A stretch of 64,000 nucleotides of DNA, from positions 62,001-126,000 of the forward strand of contig CANRFZ010000008.1 of the NCBI GenBank assembly GCA_947630025.1. Direction: 5' to 3'. Shown here piece by piece: positions 1 through 7,840 of the stretch (position 1 is its first letter; every line of letters begins with the position of its first letter). The position numbers and the translations under genes are program-made. Source of the DNA: an uncultured Lachnospiraceae bacterium. Lineage in GTDB: Bacteria > Bacillota > Clostridia > Lachnospirales > Lachnospiraceae. Under the pieces are notes generated by a model. That model made no database searches. It was not told the origin of the DNA and saw nothing but the letters and a program-made list of their open reading frames with translations.

Positions 1-1272
1 CAAAAGCGACGCCATCGTCTCCGTCTGGCCGCCTATGGCGCTGTTGTAAATGATATAGTCCGCGTCTCTGGCCCCTGCGTAAAATTCCTCAAGCTGCATG
101 GAAACCGTGGACGAATGGCTGTCCTCATCCCCGAAGTCCGCAAAGATGTACTGTCCTCCGGCCAGCCCGATCATCTTGGCGACATAGTCGGAAGATTTGC
201 GCACATTGGCGGCGCCGTTGTTGGTAAGATAAAAGAAAGCCACTGTTTTTTTGGCAGGCTGCGCCTGTGCTGCCTCCGACGCGCCGGACGCCTGCCCGCT
301 CTGCGCCGTGTCTGCTTCCTGTCCGTTCTCTGCGCTCTGCGCCGTGTCTGGCGCCTGCCCGTTCTCTGCGCCCTGCGCCTGCTCCTGCTCGATTGCCTGC
401 AGCAGCCTGACCTGCTCGTCAAAAGCGGCGTCGGCCTCCTCCTCCCTGCCGGTGAGAACGCCGTAGAGTTTCACCCATTCCACGCGCCCCAGCGGGTGGC
501 TTTCGTAGCTGGAATAGTCCACCAGCACCGTGATGCCCAGCGCTTCCAGATTTTCCCGGACTTCCGGACTGTGGTCGATCATCAGATTCTCCACCGCCAG
601 ACTGCACCCTTCCGACAGGATCAGCTCATAATCCGGCTCATTGTATTTGCCGGCATACAGAATGTCGCCCGCCTCCATCGCCTGAGCGACCTCGTCCACG
701 TACCAGCCGTCCCGGTCTGTCGCAGACAGCCGGACATTTCCCAGCGCGCCCACCGCCCGGAACATATCCATCGCTGCGGAGGCCGCCACATACAGATGAT
801 CCGCCGGCTGACGGATGACGGCGATATCGTCCTCCAGCCCCGCCGGAACCGCTTGCTCCTCCGGCACTACCAGATACCTGTCCCTGCCGTAGATCGTCAC
901 CAGCACATAGCCGCCGTCGTACCGCTCCATCGTAAACTGTTCGGCGTAGGACAGCGGAATGGTTTCAGTGGCTTCCATATCCTGCCAGTCCGGTGTGCCG
1001 CTCTGTGCCGCACCGCTCTGTGTGCCGGCATCCGCGGCCTGCACGCCGTCGGTCTGTTCTGCCGCGTCCTGCGCCTCTCCGCCGGATAACCCTGTCTCCT
1101 GTGCCGCGCCGCTCTGTACCGCACCGCTCTGTGTGCCGGCATCCGCAGCCGCACGATCCGCCGCACGGTTCTGCCCGCCGCATCCGATCACGAGAAGCCC
1201 CGCCAGCGCTGCCGCCGCCAGCACGGTAAGGTATTTCTGGTTCTTCTGTTCTTTCGGAAATTTTGCTTTCAT
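1..1272 (-). CDS. ABC transporter substrate-binding lipoprotein, partial (C-terminus outside window)
   Basis: The reading frame is open from ATG at 1272 to the window edge, giving 424 codons without a stop. It begins MKAKFPKEQKNQ, followed by a hydrophobic stretch and a lipobox LVIGC near residue 31, so the mature protein should be a membrane-anchored extracytoplasmic lipoprotein. The body resembles the periplasmic-binding-protein family used by iron-siderophore, haem and cobalamin importers: dispersed lobes with VEWVKLYGVLTGREEEAD and a late GLAGGQYIFADFG stretch. Two low-complexity Gln/Ser/Gly/Ala inserts containing repeats such as DAGTQSGA are unusual; one follows the lipobox and the other sits mid-protein. 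The SD is AGGAGT. Substrate is not inferable. Permease and ATPase genes, if present, would lie to the left of the window. Confidence 0.75.
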   Translation of the reverse strand, partial: MKAKFPKEQKNQKYLTVLAAAALAGLLVIGCGGQNRAADRAAADAGTQSGAVQSGAAQETGLSGGEAQDAAEQTDGVQAADAGTQSGAAQSGTPDWQDMEATETIPLSYAEQFTMERYDGGYVLVTIYGRDRYLVVPEEQAVPAGLEDDIAVIRQPADHLYVAASAAMDMFRAVGALGNVRLSATDRDGWYVDEVAQAMEAGDILYAGKYNEPDYELILSEGCSLAVENLMIDHSPEVRENLEALGITVLVDYSSYESHPLGRVEWVKLYGVLTGREEEADAAFDEQVRLLQAIEQEQAQGAENGQAPDTAQSAENGQEADTAQSGQASGASEAAQAQPAKKTVAFFYLTNNGAANVRKSSDYVAKMIGLAGGQYIFADFGDEDSHSSTVSMQLEEFYAGARDADYIIYNSAIGGQTETMASLL

Positions 1273-1285
1273 AATACTCCTGATT

Positions 1286-1366
1286 CCCGAGCGCTTACGC
1301 GACGAAGGCAAAAAGTAAATTCCTTCGGAATTAACTTTGCCAGCAGGGGGATTTGTGACACTCCGA
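1286..1366 (-). repeat. Leader-repeat family A, copy 1
   Basis: This copy shares the core with the copy at 54.4 kb, including the perfect hairpin AATTCC-TTC-GGAATT nested inside a GGCAAA/TTTGCC stem and the GCGTAAGCGCT end. It reads toward the lipoprotein gene and ends about 14 bp before its start codon at 1272. It lacks the 5' half (the CCGGAGCGT-loop hairpin is degraded to GGAGTGT). Confidence 0.75.
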
Positions 1367-1383
1367 TGCCCGCCGCGTAAAGC

Positions 1384-1428
1384 AAAAGACACCACCGCCA
1401 GTTATAAAGCAGTGGTGCCCTGTCTTTT
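1384..1428. terminator. Bidirectional terminator-like hairpin after tsf
   Basis: AAAAGAC (1384-1390) pairs with GTCTTTT (1422-1428), and ACCAC pairs with GTGGT inside it. The T-runs on both strands suit termination of the rpsB-tsf transcript on the minus strand. Confidence 0.55.
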
Positions 1429-1500
1429 CCTCCGGCCCGGACATAATAGCCCGGTCTTCTGTCACAGTCCGGCGTCTCTGCCGCCGGTCCGCTATACCGC

Positions 1501-2439
1501 TTAATTGCCTGCCATCTGCTTGGCAACTTCCTCCGCGAAATTTTCTTCCTTCTTCGCCAGACCTTCGCCCGTCTCAAAACGGACAAATCTCTTGACGGAA
1601 AGGTTTGCGCCGGTCTCCTTCGCCACCTGCTCCAGATATTTGGCAACGGTCTGCTTGCCGTCCTCGGCCTTTACATATACCTGCTCCAGCAGACATACCT
1701 CTTTCAGCTCTTTGTTCAGGCGTCCCGCGATGGCGCCCTCGATCACCTTGTCCGGCTTGCCCGCCATCTTGGGATCGTTCTTGATCTGCTCCGCGATGAT
1801 CTCTTTCTCATGCGCCTTGTAGTCCTCGGGAACTTCGTCCGTGGAAACATACTTGGGATAAAGAGCCGCAACCTGCATCGCAATATTGGTCAGGGCCTCC
1901 TTCACCGCGTCGTTGACCACATCCGTGGCAGCCTCCACGATAACGCCGATCCTGCCGCCGCCGTGCACATAAGATACCGCGCAGCCGTCCGCCGCAACTA
2001 CCTTTTCAAATCTTCTGATCGTCAGGTTCTCACCGATGACCGCGATCTTGTCAACCAGCGCGTCCTTGACCGTCTTGGATGTGTCAAGATGCCATTTCTC
2101 CGCGAGAAAAGCGTCTACATCCGCCGCGTCGGACTCCACCGCCTGCTTTGCAACCGCCTCGACATACGCCTGAAAATCCGCGTTCTTTGCCACAAAATCC
2201 GTCTCGGAATTTACCTCTACTACCGCAGCCGTCTGATCATCCTTGACCGCCACGCGGCAGAGACCTTCCGCTGCGATTCTGCCGGCCTTTCTGTCGGCTT
2301 TGGCCTGCCCGTTCTTTCTCAAAAATTCTACCGCCGCGTCCATATCGCCGTTCGTCTCGCTGAGGGCCTTCTTGCAGTCCATCATGCCCGCGCCGGTCAT
2401 CTCTCTCAACTCTTTTACCATAGATGCTGTGATATCCAT
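1501..2439 (-). CDS. tsf: Translation elongation factor Ts
   Basis: EF-Ts is the cytoplasmic nucleotide-exchange factor that releases GDP from EF-Tu. The 312-residue protein has the N-terminal UBA-like segment (VKELREMTGAGMMDCKKAL) and the diagnostic exchange motif SETDFVAKN near residue 80, followed by the two core subdomains. It starts at ATG 2439 behind AGGAGG with 8-bp spacing. It is the second gene of the rpsB-tsf operon, 50 bp after rpsB, as in most bacteria, and a terminator-like hairpin follows it. Length and order are typical. Confidence 0.97.
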   Translation of the reverse strand: MDITASMVKELREMTGAGMMDCKKALSETNGDMDAAVEFLRKNGQAKADRKAGRIAAEGLCRVAVKDDQTAAVVEVNSETDFVAKNADFQAYVEAVAKQAVESDAADVDAFLAEKWHLDTSKTVKDALVDKIAVIGENLTIRRFEKVVAADGCAVSYVHGGGRIGVIVEAATDVVNDAVKEALTNIAMQVAALYPKYVSTDEVPEDYKAHEKEIIAEQIKNDPKMAGKPDKVIEGAIAGRLNKELKEVCLLEQVYVKAEDGKQTVAKYLEQVAKETGANLSVKRFVRFETGEGLAKKEENFAEEVAKQMAGN

Positions 2440-2489
2440 CTGTTATACCTCCTAAATCATTCTCCGACTAACCATCTGCCCGCGGGCGC

Positions 2490-3266
2490 TTATGCCTCCT
2501 CAGCGGCCTCCGCGACTTCCTCGATATCTGCTGCCTCGGCTTCGCCTGCCGCCTCAGCCATCTCCTCATCCGTCATCGCTTCCTCGCCCTGATTGGCCTC
2601 GATAACCGCGTCTGCCATCTTGGAAACGATCAGCTTGACGGCCCGGATCGCATCGTCGTTGCCGGGGATGATATAGTCCAGTTCTTCCGGATCGCAGTTC
2701 GTATCGCCGATACCGATCAGCGTGATGCCGAGGATATGCGCCTCCTGCACGCAGATCCGCTCCTTCTTGGGATCTACGACAAAGATGCAGTCGGGGATTC
2801 TTTTCATCTCCTTGATGCCGCCCAGATTCTTCTCCAGCTTCTCCCATTCCTTTTTCAGCTTGATGACTTCCTTCTTGGGAAGCACGTCGAAGGTGCCGTC
2901 CTGAGACATCACCTCCAGCGATTTCAGCCGGTCGATTCTGGAACGGATCGTCTTAAAGTTGGTGAGCATACCGCCCAGCCATCTCTCATTGACATAGTAC
3001 ATACCGCAGCGCTCCGCTTCCGTCTTAACCGCGTCCTGCGCCTGCTTCTTGGTGCCTACAAAGAGGATCGTGCCGCCCTGTGATGCCACGTCGAACACCG
3101 CCTTGTAAGCCTCGTCCACCTTCCCCACGGACTTCTGCAAGTCGATAATGTGGATGCCGTTTCTCTCCGTGAAGATGTAAGGCGCCATCTTAGGGTTCCA
3201 TCTTTTCGTCAGATGTCCGAAATGCACGCCCGCTTCCAGTAACTGTTTCATTGAAATAACGCTCAT
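2490..3266 (-). CDS. rpsB: 30S ribosomal protein S2
   Basis: S2 binds the 30S subunit and helps recruit S1 and mRNA. The 258-residue protein starts [18 protein letters not shown] and has the family signatures [12 protein letters not shown] and [14 protein letters not shown], then the DPKKE and [10 protein letters not shown] regions. The C-terminal tail is Glu/Ala-rich, as in many clostridia. ATG at 3266 is chosen because GGAGGTAGAGAC lies directly upstream. The frame stays open a further 33 codons upstream, but that sequence is not S2-like. Confidence 0.97.
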   Translation of the reverse strand: MSVISMKQLLEAGVHFGHLTKRWNPKMAPYIFTERNGIHIIDLQKSVGKVDEAYKAVFDVASQGGTILFVGTKKQAQDAVKTEAERCGMYYVNERWLGGMLTNFKTIRSRIDRLKSLEVMSQDGTFDVLPKKEVIKLKKEWEKLEKNLGGIKEMKRIPDCIFVVDPKKERICVQEAHILGITLIGIGDTNCDPEELDYIIPGNDDAIRAVKLIVSKMADAVIEANQGEEAMTDEEMAEAAGEAEAADIEEVAEAAEEA

Positions 3267-3442
3267 GTCTCTACCTCCGTTTGGTTGTTCTTCCATACGC
3301 CTGCACCGCTGCCACTCCAGCGTCAGAAGCACCGGCAGCGTTGTGTGCCGCAGGATTCGCGGCACCGGCCTATGTGATTACTTGTTGCACCGCGCGTCAT
3401 GCTCTGCCGTGGCATCCCACACGCGCTTTACTACCATACCAT
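3267..3442 (-). promoter_or_regulatory. rpsB leader region
   Basis: This G+C-rich 5' region has a short hairpin TGCCGC/GCGGCA around 3340-3370. Many bacteria autoregulate rpsB through an S2-binding leader. Here that is only an inference; no known consensus was recognised. Confidence 0.3.
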
Positions 3443-3468
3443 AAAAAAAACCTTTTGGCAAGGGTTTT
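3443..3468 (-). terminator. Intrinsic terminator of the kinase gene
   Basis: Read on the minus strand, AAAACC pairs with GGTTTT and is followed by a run of eight T. It separates the aldo/keto reductase-kinase operon from rpsB. Confidence 0.7.
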
Positions 3469-3520
3469 CTGTGGGTTCTTGGGTTCTTGGAGTTTGTGGG
3501 GAAGATATGTGAAATTAACT

Positions 3521-4102
3521 TCACCGGTTTTTTTCATCAAAACAAAGCTCGCATCTCTGGGCGATTCGGAATGCCTGAAAATACCGCTCCTCTAACGGAA
3601 TCCATTTCCGCTGAAAAACCATCGCCTGTTCAGCGCCGTTTCGCGCCCGAATGCGTCGCATCTGCTCGTCCGGTGCAACGGATAAAAAGATATGCAGATC
3701 GTAATCGCCCCACAATTCCGGATGGCAGCTATAAGCGCCTTCCACCACGATAAGCCTGTCCGGTATCACCCGGACAGGCTCCCGAAAGTCCCGTATGTGG
3801 CAGTCGTAGGGACGGTAAGAAAAGGGAACGCCCTGTCGGAACGGCGTCAGCACTTCTTCCCTGAAACGTTCCCAATCCACATTTCCGCCCGGCTGCCGTA
3901 ATCGCCCTTCTGTTCGCTGCTCCGGGCGGAGGAAAAAATCGTCCATGTGGATCACATGGCAGTCCAGCTTCTTCTGCATCTGCGCCGCAAGCGTCGTTTT
4001 CCCGGAAGCGCAGCGTCCGTCTATGGCAACCAGAGGGGCTGCATGGGTTTGCAAAATCTTCTGAAGTTCTTCCCGAATGATGTCCAATACCTGCCGGCTC
4101 AT
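3521..4102 (-). CDS. Uridine kinase-like P-loop kinase
   Basis: The 193-residue cytoplasmic protein is a small NTP-dependent kinase. It has a Walker A motif DGRCASGKTT at about residues 28-37, a lid/substrate region HMDDFFL typical of uridine kinase and phosphoribulokinase relatives, and IVVEGAYS as the strand carrying the Walker B-like position. The C-terminal RRIRARNG provides basic residues. Similar proteins are annotated uridine kinase or AAA-family ATPase; the real substrate is unknown. It starts 19 bp after the aldo/keto reductase and is probably co-transcribed with it. A terminator follows at 3443-3468. Confidence 0.8.
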   Translation of the reverse strand: MSRQVLDIIREELQKILQTHAAPLVAIDGRCASGKTTLAAQMQKKLDCHVIHMDDFFLRPEQRTEGRLRQPGGNVDWERFREEVLTPFRQGVPFSYRPYDCHIRDFREPVRVIPDRLIVVEGAYSCHPELWGDYDLHIFLSVAPDEQMRRIRARNGAEQAMVFQRKWIPLEERYFQAFRIAQRCELCFDEKNR

Positions 4103-4121
4103 CTGAAATGCTCCCGTCGTT

Positions 4122-5255
4122 TTACATATGTAATTTTTCGGAAAAATCAGCCATGGCCTCGGAAATCTTAATCTGCTGCGGGCAGACGGCTTCGCAGCTT
4201 CTGCAGCCTACGCAGGCGCTCGGCAGCTTGTCTTTCGCATACGAAGACAGGGCCATCGGCGCGATAAATCCGCCATTGGTGAAGCAGTGCTCATTGTAGA
4301 AAGCCAGCAGAGCCGGAATATCCAGTCCCCGCGGGCAGCGGCTCACACAGTAATGGCAGGCGGTACAGGGCAGCACGATCTTCCGCACCATTTCATCCGC
4401 CATAGCAAGCAGCCCTTTCCTTTCTTCCTCCGACAGCAGTTTTTCTTCTTGGAACGTCCGGATATTTTCTTTCATCTGCTCCATATTGGACATACCGGAC
4501 AGGACGACAGTCACCTCCGGGATGGACTGCAGGAAGCGGAACGCCCATGCAGGAATGTTCTCGTCGGGACGCATGGCTTTTAGTCCGGCTTCTTCCTCCT
4601 CTGTCAGATTTGCCAGACGGCCTCCCCGAAGCGGCTCCATCACCCAGACCGGGAGGTGGTATTTGTTCAGAAGCTCCACCTTTTCCTTGGCGTTCTGAAA
4701 ACTCCAATCCAGGTAATTCAACTGGATCTGGCAGAATTCCATGCTCTTTCCGTATTTCTCCAGGAAACACTCCATCACATCATAGTTTCCATGGGCGGAA
4801 AATCCGAGATGGCGAATCCTGCCGTTTGCTTTCTGCTTCATCAGGTAGTCATAAATCCCATACTTTTCATCCAGATAGGCGTCAATATTCATCTCGCAGA
4901 CATTATGGAACAAATAGAAGTCAAAATATTCCACCTGGCATTTTTCCAACTGCTTCTCAAAAATTTCTTCCACCTTTGTCATGTTGGACAGATCATAGCC
5001 CGGAAATTTGGTGGCCAGATAGAAACTCGCTCTCGGATATTCTTTTAAGGCGCTTCCCATCACCAGCTCGGAATTGCCGTCATGGTAGCCCCATGCGGTA
5101 TCGTAATAATTCACGCCATGTTCCATAGCGTAAGCGACCATTTCTTTCGCGGCTGCTTCATCAATCTTAGCATCGTCTCCGTCCAGCACCGGAAGGCGCA
5201 TGGCGCCCATGCCCAGAGCAGATAATTTCAAATCCTGAAAATCTTTGTAAATCAT
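4122..5255 (-). CDS. Aldo/keto reductase with C-terminal 2x[4Fe-4S] ferredoxin domain
   Basis: The 377-residue cytoplasmic protein has a TIM-barrel aldo/keto reductase domain (GMGAMRLP near the start, YYDTAWGYHDGNSE with the catalytic Tyr, then YFDFYLFHN, LNYLDWS and SGM near the NADP site). Two ferredoxin motifs follow, CTACHYCVSRCP at 297-308 and CVGCRSCEAVCP at 348-359, which should hold two [4Fe-4S] clusters. Members of this fused family are common in anaerobic clostridia as redox enzymes with unassigned substrates. It starts at ATG 5255 behind AAGGAGG and is first in an operon with the P-loop kinase. Confidence 0.92.
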   Translation of the reverse strand: MIYKDFQDLKLSALGMGAMRLPVLDGDDAKIDEAAAKEMVAYAMEHGVNYYDTAWGYHDGNSELVMGSALKEYPRASFYLATKFPGYDLSNMTKVEEIFEKQLEKCQVEYFDFYLFHNVCEMNIDAYLDEKYGIYDYLMKQKANGRIRHLGFSAHGNYDVMECFLEKYGKSMEFCQIQLNYLDWSFQNAKEKVELLNKYHLPVWVMEPLRGGRLANLTEEEEAGLKAMRPDENIPAWAFRFLQSIPEVTVVLSGMSNMEQMKENIRTFQEEKLLSEEERKGLLAMADEMVRKIVLPCTACHYCVSRCPRGLDIPALLAFYNEHCFTNGGFIAPMALSSYAKDKLPSACVGCRSCEAVCPQQIKISEAMADFSEKLHM

Positions 5256-5270
5256 AGTCTTGCCTCCTTG

Positions 5271-5450
5271 TCAAGCCATATAGGTCTGATAGTTATTTGC
5301 TGCATGATATGTGACGGCCTCCCGCAAGGCAGCCGTGACGTCAAACGCCCCGCCGATCTTCTCGGTCTGCGCCGTGTAATCCCCTGTCTCAAAGGCCCGG
5401 TCATAGGCGCTGCAGCGGTACTTCCATGTCTCCTGATATTTTCCTTTCAT
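5271..5450 (-). pseudogene. C-terminal fragment of an unrecognised gene
   Basis: This G+C-rich stretch encodes a plausible protein end (YQETWKYRCSAYDRAF, then GGAFDVTAALREAVTYH). Upstream the same frame runs into A+T-rich sequence with no protein-like composition. It looks like the 3' end of a native gene cut by the left edge of the A+T-rich island. I do not recognise the family. Confidence 0.35.
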
Positions 5451-5697
5451 TAGAGTCATTAACACCAAAAGATATGCTTTTTCTAACAGAACTATCATTG
5501 GAATCTTTCTGCTTGTATGCGAATGCTTTTTCATCAGATATACCCAGATTTTTAATCGGAAACGACGTATATGGACACCCTGTATCAATCTTAACGATCA
5601 CATCATTCGCGTCAAGCACATTTATACTAGGAATAATAATATTTGCTTTCGCTCTGAACTCATTATTCTCATTCGGTGTGTCTCTTGTTGTTATTAA
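5401..5697 (-). pseudogene. Remnant resembling a retropepsin-type aspartic protease
   Basis: After a TAG stop near 5700 the frame reads NEFRAKANIIIPSINV and then VIVKIDTGCPYTSFPIK. This matches the beginning of clan-AA aspartic protease-like proteins, with catalytic D-T-G in KIDTGC. The frame then runs into the G+C-rich fragment in the wrong phase and ends at 5401. Only the first part of such a domain is present and no ATG or ribosome site is visible, so it is read as debris at the island edge. Together with the neighbouring fragment it fills the 5256-5864 interval; I see nothing else there. Confidence 0.35.
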
Positions 5698-5864
5698 CTA
5701 TATTTGTTTAAGTTTTATGTAAACACACGCTGTTTTTTACTTCAATTGCATCATTTATTCTGGCTTGCTGATTTTCTGTTGCCAAAGTGTTGCCACCAAT
5801 ACTATATTAGCAAGCTTTTATAATGCACTGGAACTAAAGATGTTTCTAACATCCATATGTACAT

Positions 5865-6377
5865 TCATTCAAATTGTTTCCTCAAAAAATCTATAAACTT
5901 CTCGGCGGCTTCATTCAGCTTTATAATTTCATCAAATGTTTTTTCAAGTTGATACACCATAAAGTTTTCATGCACCATTTTATTTCTTTCACTTCCTATC
6001 TCTAAAAAAGCATTCATTTGTACTTTAAGTTCTTCATCTTGCGCTATTGTATTTGAAATTTCTTTTTTAAATTCACTTCCAAATAGACCAAGAAAAGTAT
6101 TAATATTCTTTCCATCCCAATTAAAATAAGTATGGTATTGTCTTGCTATCGCTTTATTAATTACAAAATATTTTACTTTCTCATCTTTTGAATTCCGCTC
6201 TATAAACTCTTTAATTATTCTTTGTATTTCATTTTCATAATAACTGGCACATGAAAGTAGCATTACTTTTTTCAGATGATTCTCTATATCATTCTCTAAT
6301 GATATCTTACCATTCTGAATTAAAAATTCTTTTAACTCACGGTAATCCTCAATAAATTCTTTTATAGGAGTATACAT
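5865..6377 (-). CDS. HEPN-domain protein (RiboL-PSP-HEPN-like), partner of DUF262 protein
   Basis: The 170-residue, largely alpha-helical protein has a C-terminal R-x4-H motif, RNKMVH at residues 131-136, typical of HEPN ribonucleases. The LLSCASYYENEIQRIIKEF helix resembles the RiboL-PSP-HEPN subgroup. HEPN proteins commonly act as RNases in toxin-antitoxin and anti-phage systems. It starts 11 bp after the DUF262 gene, so the two are co-transcribed and probably form one module. The coding sequence is A+T-rich, consistent with horizontal transfer. The RNase function is inferred from the motif only. Confidence 0.75.
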   Translation of the reverse strand: MYTPIKEFIEDYRELKEFLIQNGKISLENDIENHLKKVMLLSCASYYENEIQRIIKEFIERNSKDEKVKYFVINKAIARQYHTYFNWDGKNINTFLGLFGSEFKKEISNTIAQDEELKVQMNAFLEIGSERNKMVHENFMVYQLEKTFDEIIKLNEAAEKFIDFLRKQFE

Positions 6378-6388
6378 CCCATTTCTCC

Positions 6389-7549
6389 CTACTGTACAAC
6401 AATTATTTCTTTTGCTCTTCTCATTCGTACTTCTACATTTTTCTTCGAGCTTACACCTTCTTTGTTTGCAAGAGCAAATTCAGAATCCTTCTTTAATACC
6501 TCTATGCTTTCTTGCAAAATTTTTCCTCTTGCAAATTGTTTTTGTTTAAATGATTCTTCACATACTGCCACAAATACAGATTCAAAAAGTGATATACTAA
6601 ATTTTCCGTTAGAATTACAAAAGGCCTTATCTTTTAATCCAGAACAGCAATTAATAAAATGTATAAATACCTGCTCTAAATAATTAATTGTTTCATCATC
6701 AAATCTATTGGCTAACTTTGAAAATTTATTCAAAAAGCGATTCATCGTAGCTTGATATTGCTCGTGCATAAATAACATCGCAAAACCTCTTGCAATTATT
6801 TCTATATCTTTAAAATGTAAATCTACCACCTCTTGTCCTAATATCTTACGCCATTCCACATACTTGTTTAATTTTAGAACCATATTATAAAAATCAGAAT
6901 AAAATAAACTCATCCGAATTTCTTGCGAAGTAAGATTTTGACCTCCTGTGTTGAGTCTATTAAATATCTCATACATTGAAGAATCTTGATCGTCCGGTTC
7001 ATTTTGTTTAATTACAACCGTTCTAATTGTTCTTAGATATTCAAATGTATGCTTATATTCTCCCAAAGTCTCATATTTCAACTTGTCAAATTTGTTTACT
7101 TCCGTTGGTACCGGATTAGAAAGTTTTAATACAAAATTGGAAAAATATTTATCTTCTGCCAATATCGCTGAATCAATTTTTTCCGAACCGGTTAAATAAT
7201 CTCGTAAAATATCCCGCCCTTCTTTATTTGGAAATCTTTGTTTTACAAAAAAATAAATCGTTAAAAGACGTTGCTGCCCATCAATTACATAAAAATTATT
7301 TTTGCCTCTTTCGTACAGAAACACTTGCGGTACTGGCAAACCTAAAATAATAGATTCTATCAACTTCGATGCACGCTTTATGTCCCAAACATAATTTCTT
7401 TGAAATGGAGGCATTTTTATAATGCCATTGTCAATAAGATTAAATATTGTTGCAATATTATAATCATTTGGAGTTGAAGTTATATCATATTCTTTAATTT
7501 CAATATCCTCCTCCAGCTCATACTCCTCTATATCATACCACTTTTTCAT
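6389..7549 (-). CDS. DUF262 (ParB/Srx-fold) protein
   Basis: The 386-residue protein has the DUF262 hallmarks: MPPFQRNYVW at 46-55, a long helix, then YVIDGQQRLLTIYFF with DGQQR at 90-94. A basic helical C-terminal part follows. DUF262 domains are found in GmrSD type IV restriction enzymes, where the DGQQR region belongs to a nucleotide-hydrolysing domain, and in other anti-phage proteins. The usual GmrD-like C-terminal DUF1524 HNH nuclease is not seen here; a separate HEPN protein follows instead. Start is ATG 7549 with GGAGGAATAACATCT upstream. Defence is the best guess. Confidence 0.85.
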   Translation of the reverse strand: MKKWYDIEEYELEEDIEIKEYDITSTPNDYNIATIFNLIDNGIIKMPPFQRNYVWDIKRASKLIESIILGLPVPQVFLYERGKNNFYVIDGQQRLLTIYFFVKQRFPNKEGRDILRDYLTGSEKIDSAILAEDKYFSNFVLKLSNPVPTEVNKFDKLKYETLGEYKHTFEYLRTIRTVVIKQNEPDDQDSSMYEIFNRLNTGGQNLTSQEIRMSLFYSDFYNMVLKLNKYVEWRKILGQEVVDLHFKDIEIIARGFAMLFMHEQYQATMNRFLNKFSKLANRFDDETINYLEQVFIHFINCCSGLKDKAFCNSNGKFSISLFESVFVAVCEESFKQKQFARGKILQESIEVLKKDSEFALANKEGVSSKKNVEVRMRRAKEIIVVQ

Positions 7550-7584
7550 AGATGTTATTCCTCCGTTGTAATATCATTATACCT

Positions 7585-7803
7585 TCAATATATTCCATGT
7601 TTTTGAGCATATCCAACTAATACACCACATATTTCAAACGCAAGTTGCTATTGGTATGCCGGATCGACCTTATCTACACTATCTAAAAAATCGCGCAATT
7701 TAGTTGCACAGTCTATAGTTTGCGAAACCTGTTGATAATGATACTGTTGTCGCTCTTGTTGTTGAATATAGTTATAATTCCATATATTATATACAGGATA
7801 CAT
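7585..7803 (-). pseudogene. Small Gln/Tyr-rich protein gene interrupted by an in-frame TAG
   Basis: From ATG 7803, preceded by a good GGAGGGG site, the frame encodes 51 residues. It begins MYPVYN, has a Gln/Tyr-rich stretch, then KLRDFLDSVDKVDPAYQ, and hits TAG at 7648-7650. The same frame continues with QLAFEICGVLVGYAQKHG to a TGA at 7585. The whole 72-codon product resembles small clostridial proteins with a Gln/Tyr-rich N-terminus and a 'RDFLDS...P.YQ..AF..C' helix pair. Either the gene is recently inactivated or the amber codon is read through. It lies between the restriction enzyme and DUF262 genes. Confidence 0.55.
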
Positions 7804-7840
7804 ATGCAGTTCCCCTCCAGTCTTTACTTTCTATTGGATT

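Noticed and set aside
115-1089. Plus-strand frame at the left edge
   Set aside because: The minus strand encodes a continuous lipoprotein with lipobox and SD to the window edge; the plus frame is Arg/Leu/Cys-rich shadow.
3267-3442. Riboswitch in the rpsB leader
   Set aside because: Only a small hairpin is visible; no known riboswitch or S2-leader consensus could be recognised by eye.
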